Source of the DNA: Myotis daubentonii
Lineage: Eukaryota; Chordata; Mammalia; Chiroptera; Vespertilionidae
DNA: 64,000 nucleotides
Direction: 5' to 3'
Assembly (NCBI RefSeq): GCF_963259705.1
Contig: NC_081849.1
Span: forward strand, 57,198,093 to 57,262,092
Positions within the stretch are counted from its first letter, which is position 1. Each line of letters begins with the position of its first letter. Of the stretch, positions 51,207 to 63,083 are shown piece after piece. The notes under the pieces are model-generated. The model saw only the letters and a list, made by a program, of their open reading frames with translations, did no database searches and was not told the DNA's origin. The position numbers and the translations under genes were made by a program.

Positions 51207-52354
51207 TTAACACTAATAAAAGAGAAAAATGGTAATTGGCGTACGACGATACCCTTTTCATTGGCTAATCAGGGCTATATGCAAATTAACCGCCAACTAT
51301 GATTGGCAGTTAACTGCCAACTAAGATTGGCAGTTAACTGCCAACAAGATGGCGGTTAATTTGCATATGTAGGCACAATGCAGGGAGGTGAAAGGGAAAG
51401 CAGGAAGAAGCCCCCTGCCACTGACAGTGATCAGAAACCCAGGGGGGAGCTAAGAGCTGGGGGCAGGGCAAAGGCGGCCCTAGGGCCGCCTTTGCCCTGC
51501 CCCCCAGCCATGATCGGAGAATCAGGCGCCTTTGCCGCCCTGGCCAGTGATAGCAGGAAGTAGGGGTGGAGCCAGCGATGGGAGCTGGACACGGTCGAAG
51601 CTGGCAGTCCCGGGAGCTAGGGGTCCCTTGCCTGGGCCTAAAGCGGAGCCCACGATCACGGGGCCACTGCAGCTGCGGGTCCCCGCTGCCCGAGCCGGAC
51701 GCCTCAGCCAGAGGCGTTAGGCCTGGGCAGGGGCGGAGCCTGCAACCACGGGGAGCTGGGGGTCCCCTGCCCAGGCCTGACACCTCTGCCAGAGGCCTCA
51801 GGCCTGGTCAAGGGGCCGATCCAGTGATTGGTGATCGGAGGGTGATGAGGGTCAACTCCTCTGGCTGAGGCATCAGGCCTGGGTGGGGGGCTGAGCCGGG
51901 GATTGGGGGGATATGATGGTCCCCTTGCCCAGGCCTGAAGCCTGGGTCAGAGGCATCAGGCTTGGGCGGGGGGTGGAGCAAGCGATCAAAGGGAGATGGG
52001 GGTCCCCTGCCCAGGCATGATTCCTGGGCCAGAGGCCTCAGGCCTGGGCGGGGGCCAGAGCCAGTGATCGGGGGGAGATGGGGGTCCCCTGTCCAAGCCT
52101 GACACCTCTGGCGGAGGCGTCAGGCCTGGGCAAGGGGCCGATCAGGTGATCAGAGGGTGATGGGGGTCTACGCCTCTGCTGAGGCATCAGGCCTGGGCAA
52201 GGGGCAGAGCCAGCAATCGGAGGGGTCTGGGGGTCAACGCCTGAGAGCTCCCAGTATGTGAGAGGGGGCAGGCTGGGCTGAGGGACACTCCCCCCACACA
52301 CACACACACACACACACACACCCAGTGCACGAATTTCGTGCACCGGGCCCCTAG
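51207..52354 (+). mobile_element. Helitron 4 of the chain, with ~80-bp tandem repeats
   Basis: Its 5' end TTAACACTAATAAAAGAG fits a mutated TC start. The region then carries ATTGGCTAATCAGGGCTATA and two copies of TTGGCAGTTAACTGCCAAC. The 3' end has the best-preserved palindrome, GTGCACGAATTTCGTGCAC, followed by CCCCTAG. About seven ~80-bp units fill the interior, and a CA repeat lies just before the palindrome. Confidence 0.88.
52297..52321. repeat. CA microsatellite in Helitron 4
   Basis: About 12 CA units lie just 5' of the terminal palindrome of the Helitron. Confidence 0.9.
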
Positions 52355-52718
52355 TATATATATATATAAAAGCCTACGTGACCATTCAACCATTCAACCA
52401 GTAGCTATGACATGTACTGACCACCAGGGGGCAGACACTCAACACACAGGCATGGAAACATGGAATAGACTGATGAATCTCAGAGGGAAAGGGGGACAAA
52501 GAAGGGCGGGAATAGATTAACCAAAGATCTTATATGCATACTAGAGGCCCAGTGCACGGATTCATGCACCCGTGGGGTCCCTCGGCCTGGTCTGTGGGGA
52601 TTGGGCCGAATTCACGCACCGGGCCTTTGACATCCCCCGAGTGGTCCTGGATTGTGAGAGGATGCAGGCCAGGCCAAGGGAGCCCACCAGTGCACAAATA
52701 CGTGCACCGGGCCTCTAG
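52355..52718 (+). mobile_element. Helitron 5 of the chain, composite
   Basis: It starts TATATATATATAAAAGCC next to the CTAG of Helitron 4 and ends CGTGCACCGGGCCTCTAG. It contains an L1 3' fragment (about 52461-52540) and an antisense 3' terminus CTAGAGGCCCAGTGCACGG at 52544, so it is a nested or captured composite rather than a simple copy. Confidence 0.82.
52461..52540 (+). repeat. L1 3' fragment inside a Helitron
   Basis: CATGGAATAGACTGATGAAT and the following CTCAGAGGGAAAGGGGG and ATTAACCAAAGATCTTATATG match the L1 tails at 15075-15170 and 42065-42155 in this same window. Confidence 0.75.
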
Positions 52719-53411
52719 TATAATTCCTTTACTACACAAATCTTTGTTTCCCTAGAATTAGAACTTATCATTTGTTTTAAGTGTTTAGTTTTCTATATAC
52801 ACATAACTCATTATACAGCAAACACTTAGCTATTTGTCTATATCTACTCTCAAGATATTCACACACATAAGACATTTTGACAATTTTATATTCCTGAAGA
52901 AGTCACCTTTGGAGCCTTCTAACCTTTTTCAACATGGACTAGTTATCCTCTGCCAGCCACACAGATATCACCCAAAAAAACTTCCTGTATCATCATCCAG
53001 AGGATAATCTCCATCTTTCCCCTGTCATGGGTCTCCTATCTCCTGTATCCCATATAACCTTTCTTGATTTGACTCCCTAACTTTTTTGGAACAAATCATC
53101 TAGTAGCTTTCTCAGAAAGGGAGCATAAGAGGTAAGTTTTTTAAAACTCTTTTTGGTACATTATTTCTTTGATACTTCTTTCTCTCCATTTTTTTCTTTT
53201 TGGAAAATTTTGTTATAGAGTATCGGCTCTTTAGTCTGGACTTCAATTTCATTTCCTTTCCTATGTATTTTTTGTCCTTTGGGGGAAGGTTCCTCAGATT
53301 TATTTTTAACCCTAGATTTTCTTTTTCTCTAAATCTTTATTTTTCTAGCATTTTTATCTTGTTTTATGCTTCAAATAACTTTTCTCTCTGAAATGATACT
53401 TCTTGTTGTTG

Positions 53412-53656
53412 TTAATCCTCACCCAAGGATATTTTTTCCATTGATTTTTAAAGCGAGTGGAAGGGAGGGGGAGGAGAGAGAGAAACATCAATGTGAGAGA
53501 GACACATTGATTGATTGCCTCCCACATGCGCCCCGACCAGGGCCAGATCGGACCTGCAAGCCAGGTAGGTAACCTGGACTAGAAGTCAGGCCCACAACTC
53601 TTTCATGCACAGGGCCAAGTGGACACTCTAACCATTTAGGCACACAAGCCAGAGCT
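53412..53656 (-). repeat. Ves-like SINE with TTAATCCTCACC end
   Basis: This antisense copy runs from TTAATCCTCACCCAAGGATA to an AGCCAGAGCT head complement, with the GGAAGGGAGGGGGAGGAGAG body. It is diverged. It belongs to the subfamily whose 3' end carries AATCCTCACC rather than only an A tail. Confidence 0.85.
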
Positions 53657-54419
53657 AAATTTTTAAAAGATTTCCCTTCCCTGCTTCCTCCATATTATTC
53701 TTTTCTGTTTGTTTTGGTCTTTGTCTTCCACAGTAAGTGCATTCTTTAGATGGTATGATAATACTTGTCAGCTCATATTTAAGAGTAGAAGATTAAAAAG
53801 GTATTACACGATGAGTACAGAAAAGTGAGCTTTATTGTAGGATGATGTGGTTGAAAAGTTTACTGTGGAACCTCTAAGGATAGTATTTTTAGGGCTTTCT
53901 TCTTAGACTGAACAGATTCCCCAAAATAAACTTCCAATTTCTAGCCAGAAGGGAAAGGCAAGCCTTTAGGATACTGGCTGCTGAGTGGGAGAAGATGCCA
54001 CAGGCACATGGTCTGTTAGTCACTATTTGGTCAAGATATTCATTCTCTTGACTACACCCAATGTTCTCCCCTCACATGGTGGGTGCTCCACCCCCACCTG
54101 CCTCTGTAGGTAGAACCGTGGGGTCATAAAATAGCGAAGGTTATTTAAAGATCAGACTGCTTCTAAATAGTGTTCAGCAAACCCACCTTATTTTGTCCCC
54201 TTCTACTGAGTTCTAGAGGTAGCTGGTGCTGCAAGGTCCTGAACGTTTGGGGAATTCTACTGTAGGCATTTCAATTTTTAGCCATTCCTACAATTTTTCT
54301 TAAATAATCCAACCTTCTCAGATCTACTGCATTGATTACTACTCACTTATCTGCTTCCCAGGTATTTGTTTGCCATTGTCCTTTCTCTTATTCTCCTTGT
54401 CCTTGTGAGTCCATGCCAT

Positions 54420-54620
54420 TTTTTAATACCTTTCTAGTAGCTTTAATAAGGTTTGAGTAGTTGGAAAAATTAGATACACATTCAGTTGGTTATCTTTACC
54501 CAGAAACAGGAGCATGTGCATTCTAATTAGATAAATAATTCCAAACTGTCTTCCATAAAGGTGGTTTCAATTTATGTTCCCATAAGCAGTGTAGGAGTAT
54601 GTAGCATGGTTGTTAACATG
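54420..54620 (+). repeat. Old L1 trace
   Basis: CCAAACTGTCTTCCATAAAG and TATGTTCCCATAAGCAGTGT match a familiar L1 3' region. It is short and diverged. Confidence 0.5.
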
Positions 54621-57479
54621 AGGTAAATGAATAGGGCTCATAGGGACTGTAAAAACCTCTAAAAAAAATATTTTTTGTATAATGTGGTTATTTTTCTTGG
54701 AAGATATTTCACAAGTTTCAGAGCTTTTATAATACACACAATAAAGTTAGGAACCATTGTTTTATGGTAATTATGTAATGGTCATGGCTACAAATAATCC
54801 GATTACATATCTATCCTTCCAGCTTTAACATCATTCACAGTATTATTTCTGCAAGGCGGCCTGGGAAGTTTGCCCAACAAAGAACAATATACAGTATACA
54901 TTAGAGAAAAACTAAATCAAAGGCATGCATGCACAGGTTTCTCAGACTGCAGTCACAGACCTCAGCTCAGAATGTCTCAAGTAGAAACAAAATAGGCTAT
55001 CTTACAATTAGATAAACAATGAACACCTGCATTCAATTTATCACCTGAAAATCAAACTCAAAGCATTATGCATACATTTACATTGTTTGAATTATGCAAT
55101 GTATTTTTGAATGGCAGAAGAGACAGTTATCCAAGAAGCTTTGTTCTCACAATACATAGGATCACTTTATGAGTAAATAAATAAGTCCATATGAGACTGA
55201 TAATAATAGATTCAGCCCTCACTCTTCAGGAAACAATGTTCAAATGATCTGGCGAAGGACAGGATTCCTCTGGGTATAAATTTTTAAATAGCTTACATAG
55301 AGTTACATTCACAAGAGGCTTTTAAACACCTATCAGGTGAAAAAACAATCCTGTCAGTTTTTCACATTTTACCAGCCCTACCCAAGCAAAATCTATTATA
55401 AACTTCGAGGCAAGCATCATCCAATCTAGCCATACTAAACATTATCTAGAAGATGCTATTTCTTTTTCTGCACCCAAATAATTAGGGAAAGTTACATGGG
55501 AGAACAAATTTCACCAGTAATTCTAAAACTATGATTTTAACCATTTCTATTGACTTTCACAATCAAATATTATCAAGCACAATTAAAAACTCAGAGTCTG
55601 ACTGGAATATTTTACTCCTGTCTCTTGAGTATCTCCTTTGGAAAAAAACAACAAAAAACTGGTGGAAAGTTAGCAATAAAATTAAAAGGAAATTAAGATA
55701 CTTCCCAGAAACACACTGAGTAGACATAATCTTGTCTCAATGTAAACTACTAAGGTAAAAACTGAATCCTATAGTGCTATCCAAACCCAGAGAAAAGGCA
55801 GCTGTAAATTCATGCACAAACAATGGTTATAAAGCTCTTATCATAACCTCAAAAGGTCATGAGGATCTGAAATAAATGGAGGAAATATAGAGAAGGGAGG
55901 GCCCAGAACCAGAAGTTAGTTCAGCAGCAACAGGATTGGTGATGTTATTACCCAGGTTGGAAGATGTAGAAAAAAGAGCAGGTCTATTGGATAGGTTAAT
56001 GGTACCAATTAGATTGAAGTCACCTGTAGGACATCTAGTAAAAGTAATCAAAGGAAATTATAAATATATGCCCAAAATTTATGAGAGAAATCTGAAAAAA
56101 AAGAATGATCAGAAAAATTGGGGAACATATATCCATTTACTAAGCAAATAATTATGGAAAGTTTGCCAGACAACACAATAAGCAATAGATGAATAAGGTT
56201 GGAGGAAACCATACTAGCAAATGCAACACAAGGAAATGACAGCAATATTGGAGATGTATTCACAGACTAAGGAAAATGAAAAGAAGAAACAATGATTTCA
56301 CAAGATCAGTTTTATTTATTTTGGCACATTTATAGATTGCAAAGAATTTAACCTGAGTTCAGTGCAAGCAGTTAAAATTGTATCTGCTTTAAATCCAAGT
56401 TAGACCATTATCTCAGGTCCTTTTATTGACCAAAAGTATAGTTGAAAAATTATCATACCTTCTACACAAACAACTTGTCCAGTAGTCTCTTTCTGACCCA
56501 CTCCTTATATTAATTTTAATACCTTAAGCCTTCTGCATGAATTGAAAATTCCATGTTAATTTAACAAAGGAAGTGTATCCTAGGATAAGGCTGAAGAGAA
56601 AATTTTAATTCACAGTTTCAAGTGACATAATAGTCTTTTCTTAAAAAAAAACAAAACAAAACAAAAACAAACAGGTGTGCTCCTGCCCAGTCAATCCCCA
56701 TTCTATACAAACTCCCAACTCCCATAGGAAATGCCCATTCACAGTGGAAGCTTAGACACAACAAATACCCAAATGAGAACTGCAATCAAAGCAAAAAGCA
56801 AGTAGCTCTGACTCAAGTAATAAGGATGCATCTCTCTTGTTTAACTTATAATACATTCTAATATATAATTGCTACATGTGAATTTTAAAGGAAAAAAATA
56901 TATAATTGAATTAAAATGTGATAAGGTTAACATTTAATTGCTATATATATATTTTAAAGTAAGAAAATACATATTTTTGTATATATATAAAATTGAATAA
57001 AAATGTGATATGGCTAATGTGTTTTAATTCTATAAGCTGGGGTGAGCAGCTGCTGAAGTCTCTGCTCATCTCGTTCAGGCTTCCAGTTCATTTTTCCCTC
57101 GGTCCTTTGGAATAGTGCCCCATATGAGCACAGTGCAGTAGTCAGCACATAATCCTGCCTCCCTCTGGGCTTCCTACATTTTGCAATATGTCCCTCAATT
57201 CCAAACTTCCCTAGCAGGGCTACATTCCATCCTCTGGATTCTCAGGATGATAATAATAACAATAATAACAGCTGTCTGCCTTGCCACTACAGGCACTAAG
57301 AAGAGACAGAGGGGAAGAAAGGGAAGGCAGAGGAGGGAGGGCCAAATGTATCATTCAGCACTCAGCCAGGAGTCATAAACTACACAACAATTTGAACAAA
57401 AAGATTTAATTTACAGCATGATTAACTTAGTACTAAAGTTTAACTACTAAGAAAGAATAAAAATTCTAAAATATACAGT

Positions 57480-58050
57480 AAATCTGAGGGAAAATACCCA
57501 AGGAAGAAACAAACTTGGGGAAAAGGGCAGGGGGGTGAGGGGAACTCCCTCCAAGGCTGAGATTGGAACCTCGTTGAAGAAGATTTGGCTAGGGCCCCCT
57601 GGATGGTGGGGAGGTTTTGAAGCTTGACCAGTGCCAGAGATGGTGCATAGTGGGTAGGCCAAGGCTGGTGTGGTAGCCAAAATGGGGGAGGACTGGCAAG
57701 CAGGGAGCCTCCCTCTGATGGCCAGAGCCTGAGGCTGATGAACAGAGGGTTGCAGAGAGGGACTGACAAACTGGCAGCCTGTCACTGGAATGCCAAGAAA
57801 CCAAGGCTGGCAGGCATGGAGCTGCAGTTCAGGACTGGCAAATGGGCAAACCTCCACCATGTCAGCAGGCAGAAGCCAGCAGGCAGAGAATGGCAGGCCA
57901 GAACTGGCATCACACACCTGCTAAAGAGCGAAGGGCACTCAGTGCCACAGATACATGTCCGTGGCAGCTGTGGCAGCAGGAATAAAACCAGGAGGAAAGC
58001 CCCTTCTGTTGGCAGTGCCCCTGGAGCATCCTCTACTGATGAAGCTTAAA
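57480..58050. other. Unclassified GC-richer block
   Basis: The block has a recurring ACTGGCA motif (GACTGGCAAGC, ACTGGCAGCC, GACTGGCAAATGG, AACTGGCATCAC). It ends with a segment resembling an old ERV or L1 5' region (GGAAAGCCCCTTCTG ... ACTGATGAAGCTTAAA). Long minus-strand frames cross it but show no splice or start context. Confidence 0.4.
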
Positions 58051-58419
58051 ACCTCTTGGCAAAGGAAAGATGTCCAATGGATGCAGCAAGGCATAGTGAA
58101 TAGTGGATTTAGAGTCAAGAACCACTCTGTATAAATGTGGACCTTACTCAGTGTGACTCCCTTCCTTGAACAGTTAATCCCTTCTGATTTTTTCCCCTAT
58201 TTTTGGTCACTCTCTACTGCCATCATACAAATGCAAACATATACTATACATATATACATCTCATATCTCTCTCTGTATACCTGTCTCTGTCTCGCTCAAT
58301 AGAGACAGATAGGTATCGGTTTATAATTTTTATAACTGGAAAGTTGGCTGTTCAAGCTATTCTGTCGTTACTAGGAGCCAGAGGCCTGGATAATGATTTG
58401 ACATAGAATCTAGAAAATA

Positions 58420-58852
58420 CAGTAAGTCCTCACTTAATGTTGTCATAGTTCTTGGAACTGTGGCAAAACAATGTATAATGAAACCAATTTTACCAGAGGC
58501 CAGATATTTTCAGCCTTTTTCATCTCATGGCACACATAAACGAATTATTAAAATTCTGTGGCATACCAAAACATATATTTTTGTCGATCTGACAAAAAAA
58601 TAGGTATAATTTTGATTCATTCACACAGGATGGCTGTTGTTGTGTAGGCTGTTGTCATTTTTATTTACAATATAAGGGAAAAGAGGTCAGTGCCACTAAT
58701 TAAATTGCATGTTTTAAGAATTCTTGCAGCATACCAGTTGAAAATCATTGCCTTGGGCTCATTGATATAACAAAGAGTTAAATTCCACAGCATCACATCA
58801 ATGCTGTAACAAAATGATGTTGAACGACATGATGTCATTTGAGGACCTGCTG
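58420..58852 (+). mobile_element. Tigger-like DNA transposon relic, interrupted
   Basis: The left end CAGTAAGTCCTCACTTAA is matched by an inverted right end (AAATGACATCATGTCG interior, TTTGAGGACCTGCTG at 58839-58852). A TA precedes the left end. The left and right halves read continuously (CCAATTTTACC ... GGCTCATTGATATAAC) once the inserted hAT element is removed. The family label is inference. Confidence 0.65.
58501..58750 (-). mobile_element. Non-autonomous hAT element nested in the Tigger-like copy
   Basis: The ends CAGATATTTTCAGCC and GTTGAAAATCATTG are imperfect inverted repeats. Eight-base flanks CCAGAGGC and CCTTGGGC fit a diverged hAT-type 8-bp target duplication. The interior (TCATCTCATGGCACACATAA, GGCTGTTGTTGTGTAGGC) is a repeat I know from vesper-bat genomes. 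No transposase is present. Confidence 0.72.
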
Positions 58853-60851
58853 TGCTGTAAGCAGGGAACCAGTACCTCTATTTTATGTTTTAGACTACCT
58901 ACTGTGAGGTTTATGAAGTGCATGTCCACCTTGGCATTCAGTGGTGCATATAAATTTCACTAACAATAAGTCTTTGTCCAAAATACTCTCGGTGAAAAAA
59001 CTGATTTCCACTAGTCCTAAAAAAATTTAGAAAAAATTTGGTTTATTCAAAAGCGTATGAAAATATCTCTTTAACTGACCAGATAATGCTAAATTCCATC
59101 TCTAGGTCATATTCTGAAATAGCAAACTCTTGCTCAGGATATCAATGCCCGCAAATAATAATGGCCATAAAATAATGACAAACTTTGAAATCTCGTGTAG
59201 GGAAATGATTAAATTTTTATTTGTTAAAGGTCCATAATGTTTAGTACATGTTGAAAGGCACGTAGTTAGAAGGGTTGGATCCCAGAGAAAGATTTCAGAT
59301 CTCATTATTCTCTACAAGAAAGGTGGTTCCTAAACATGCCAGCTTTAATATTAGTATTTAATAACTTTTATGTCATTATATTTGAGTTTTTCAATATTCT
59401 AGGCAGCAGACCAATAAAAGTAAACCCTGCCAGCAAAATTTTGCTTCTGGTTCTTTCGGCAATACTTTGTACAACACCCAAAAGAAAACTATATTAAAAA
59501 CTCAAACAACTTTGGCACCAAATACCATGTAAAAGTATTACTTTTTAAGAGACCTGTGTATCTTCTAAAAATGTATTCTTTCCTAAACAAGGTTAAAAAA
59601 AATTTAGTGATGGTAAAAAACAACAACAACAACAGTCAAAGTGGTTTGTACATGTTAGTGGACATAGTATGGACACAACTCTCTGGATGAATTAGATGAT
59701 GTATCAGCCTGGGGAGCAGGGCCACTGTACACAGTTGTGTCACTGGAGAAGGTGAAGACTGGAAAGGCAAGTTGAAGGATCAGAGTAGACATCCTTGACT
59801 AGTCAACCTGGCTAGGTAAGCACATCCAGCCATTAAAAGGAGACCTTCAGGGGAAAGCCACGAGAACAGTTATTTATGTGTAGCTACTGTCTCGGCCAAG
59901 TATCCAGTAATAAACTGGAGCTAGTGATACTCAATGGTCCTAGCATTCGGGAACACAACGAGATGGCAAGGACAGGTTGCAATCCACCAGGCATTCCTGT
60001 GACAGTAAAAAGAAAAGAGAAATGGATTCTGCTTACTTCAGCCTTCTAAATTTCAGATGTACGGCTCTTTTGGACAATCTAACCAAGAGAAATAGTTCCC
60101 GATTTAACCAAACTGACACAGCGACACCTACCACAGATGAATAGCACATAATTCAGATATACACAGAAAAACTTTCATTATCTCATCTGCTTAACACAAC
60201 AGACAGTTTGCAAAAAAGGTAAAAATAAAGTTATATAAACTTTAAAATTCATATTCCTTCATAATAAGGTATATCCTCAAAGTATCTCACTATACTCTGC
60301 CCATCATTCTGCAATTTTTCTAAAGTAAAAGAGTATCAAATAAGAGTTGAAGTTCTTAGCTCTGCCCAGGAAATCCATTTTGTTTTGGCCATGAACTGCT
60401 AAAGCTACCACCCAGATGTTACTGCATACACTACACAAATTAACATAAAAGGTCAATGACAAAGTGTGACCAACATTTATTTTATCATCTGATTCTGAAT
60501 GAACCCATACCTCGTGGAATTTCCTTTAGCATTCAAGTGAACCAGAAAGATTTTCATTTTGAACCTATTTCTTCGCTCTAAATAATGGTATCTCTTTGCG
60601 AGGCACACATAGAGATCATGTGGTCATGGAATTGCTTGGAAATTGACAGCTCTGTCATCCTGGGAGGATGAATTAGAACTGCCTGGGTAGTAGTATCTGT
60701 CAGCATTTGCCTCATACAAAGCCTAGAAACTGATGGTCACTTATGTATGTCTTCAGTGTCCATCTGTGTAACTTCTCAACATCCTTGTAGCTCCTGCCCT
60801 CTCCTGACTGCCTCCAAAAGTCAGTACCTAGTTTGACATGCAAAGTCCTAC

Positions 60852-60854
<3 letters not shown>

Positions 60855-60890
<36 letters not shown>
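60855..60890. repeat. Poly(A) run of 36
   Basis: A pure adenine run without a recognised SINE or L1 body in front of it and without an AATAAA signal close upstream. Confidence 0.97.
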
Positions 60891-60893
<3 letters not shown>

Positions 60894-62650
60894 AGAAGAG
60901 ACAAATACTATGTCGCTCAGTTCATTTCTGTTTATTTTTTAAAAGCAGATTTTCTTGCCAAAGTCTGTAACAAAGAGATCGGGGGTTTTAGAACATAAAA
61001 CAAAAAGCCCTTGACAACTCAAAGAGGCCCTCCTGTCCATGACAGAATAAGTGTTTCCATTGTATGCCTCTCCCCACACATTCCATTCCCCACCTTGAAC
61101 TTTCCCACCAGAAAAGCACAAACACAGAAGAGATTTCCAGTAATCTACCAGACTGAAAAAAATGTTTCCCAGGATCTTTATTTTCCATTCAATAACATGA
61201 ACTCGGGACAAACCACTAGAAGAAAGTAACAACCCTATTGTTTTTGCTATCCTCTTTTCAGTCTGATTCTGTAGCCTGTTTGCCTCATCGTTTGTCTTCT
61301 CTTGTTCTTACAGACACTTACCATTGCAAGGCTCAGAGTCTAGTAGTAGAATCAGATATTTTATAAATGGCTTCCCAAGTAATTAATTATAATTTTGATG
61401 CTGGGCAGAAAAAAACAGGGCACTGACCTAACCTAGACTGGGGAGGGGACCAGAGGGCAGGAAACTGAACACTTACCTAATATCTAAGGAATATGTAACA
61501 AGATAAGAAGGCAGTCAAGTTCCAGAAAGGAGGAAACTTTTATTGGAGCTCCAGCTGCATCATGGCTTAATTCTCCAGAAAAAAACTGCTAAAAATGATA
61601 CTTTAATGTGAGGATTGTGAAATAATATTCAAATTTTTGTCTAAGATATAGATATCATATCTTAATAACAAATTATTTCATTAATTTCAAAAAAGATGGC
61701 AGATATAGTCTAGCCCAGCAATATTTAGGCTATAAAATAGAATACTTGGATAAAAAAGCCAAAGAAATTTATAGTAGCATAACATTTATAGGATTAATGA
61801 TGAAATACAGGCAAATTCCTATGCTTCATATTCAATATTTTAAGAAAACAATATAAACCATGGCTGACTATTCATATCATTAAGATGGATTCTAATTTAC
61901 ATAATCTCATTTTAAAACAGTAACAGGTAGTCAAGATTGAGTGATAATTTAATGTATGTGTGTGATTAACTACCCTCTATCAAAAATATGTGGTATTTTT
62001 CTATTATAAATGTCAATATTCATATTACTATTACCTCATATTTACTGATTGTCTAACATTGACCAAGCACTGGGTTAGTCTCTCTAACTGATATTTCATT
62101 GGGAAGTTTTGGACAAGAATAATACCTGCTACTCAATAACTGTATGGCAGCAAAATTTACATAGGTACAAAAATGTTTCCAAAACATGAAAAACAAAGGT
62201 AATCTATTATAATCTCAACATGAATAAATTATTTGATGTTTTCAAAGAACTTACCCTTCTTTGTAATTAACAAAATATAATTATGTAATTAACAAAATGT
62301 AATTAACAAAATATCTACACAGCTGTGCAGCAAATTTATCACAAAAAGCCTGAGATTGCTGTCCTTAGGAACACCTGCTAACTAGGTGGGCCCTCAGCCA
62401 GCACATGGGAAACTGGTTCTTGGACTATTCCCAGTGAAGAGTTAACTGATAAGGGTGGCTCTCTGTGCCCAGTGTTTGCATAAACAGTATGGTTTATGTT
62501 AAACACCTGCTTTCCTCTGAGAATCTGGATTTTACTTTTATGTGGTAAGCAGGATGTTTACATGACCAATCCCAACAAATACCTTGGACACCAAGTCTAC
62601 AATAGGCTTCCCTGGAGAGAAACAACATACACATGTTCATTTTTTTTGCT

Positions 62651-62680
62651 GGGGGGCGGGGGGGAGGGGGGCGTGGGAGG
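62651..62680 (+). other. G-run cluster, possible quadruplex
   Basis: GGGGGG, GGGGGGG, GGGGGG and GGG runs within 30 bases satisfy the four-G-run pattern. It lies about 255 bases into the intron past the exon at 62934-63083; the RNA would be C-rich here. Confidence 0.7.
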
Positions 62681-62888
62681 ATAGGTGGTGTTTGTGCTAC
62701 CCTTCAGGGGAGGGAGAGAATAAAAGGAATCCTGCACATGGATTCTTCCAGAATCTGCCTATGTCTCTTTCTCACAGGATCCAGCTGTGCATCCTCACTA
62801 CTTGACTGTAATCAACTTAAGCCATGAGTACAACTACAGACTGAGACCCACGAGTTCTAGAAAATCTCCAAATATAGAGGTGGTCTTA

Positions 62889-63083
<195 letters not shown>

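Noticed and set aside
51334..51783. 149-codon and neighbouring frames at 45.2-46.0 and 50.8-52.3 kb
   Set aside because: All lie inside GC-rich Helitrons; open frames there follow from composition and tandem repeats.
56450..56520. Candidate exon with GTATGA donor near 56457
   Set aside because: The upstream AG lacks a pyrimidine tract and the added phase would break the exon chain.
57447..57917. 156-codon minus-strand open frame
   Set aside because: Pro/Ser/Leu-rich translation of a low-complexity GC block, overlapped by three other frames, with no splice or start context.
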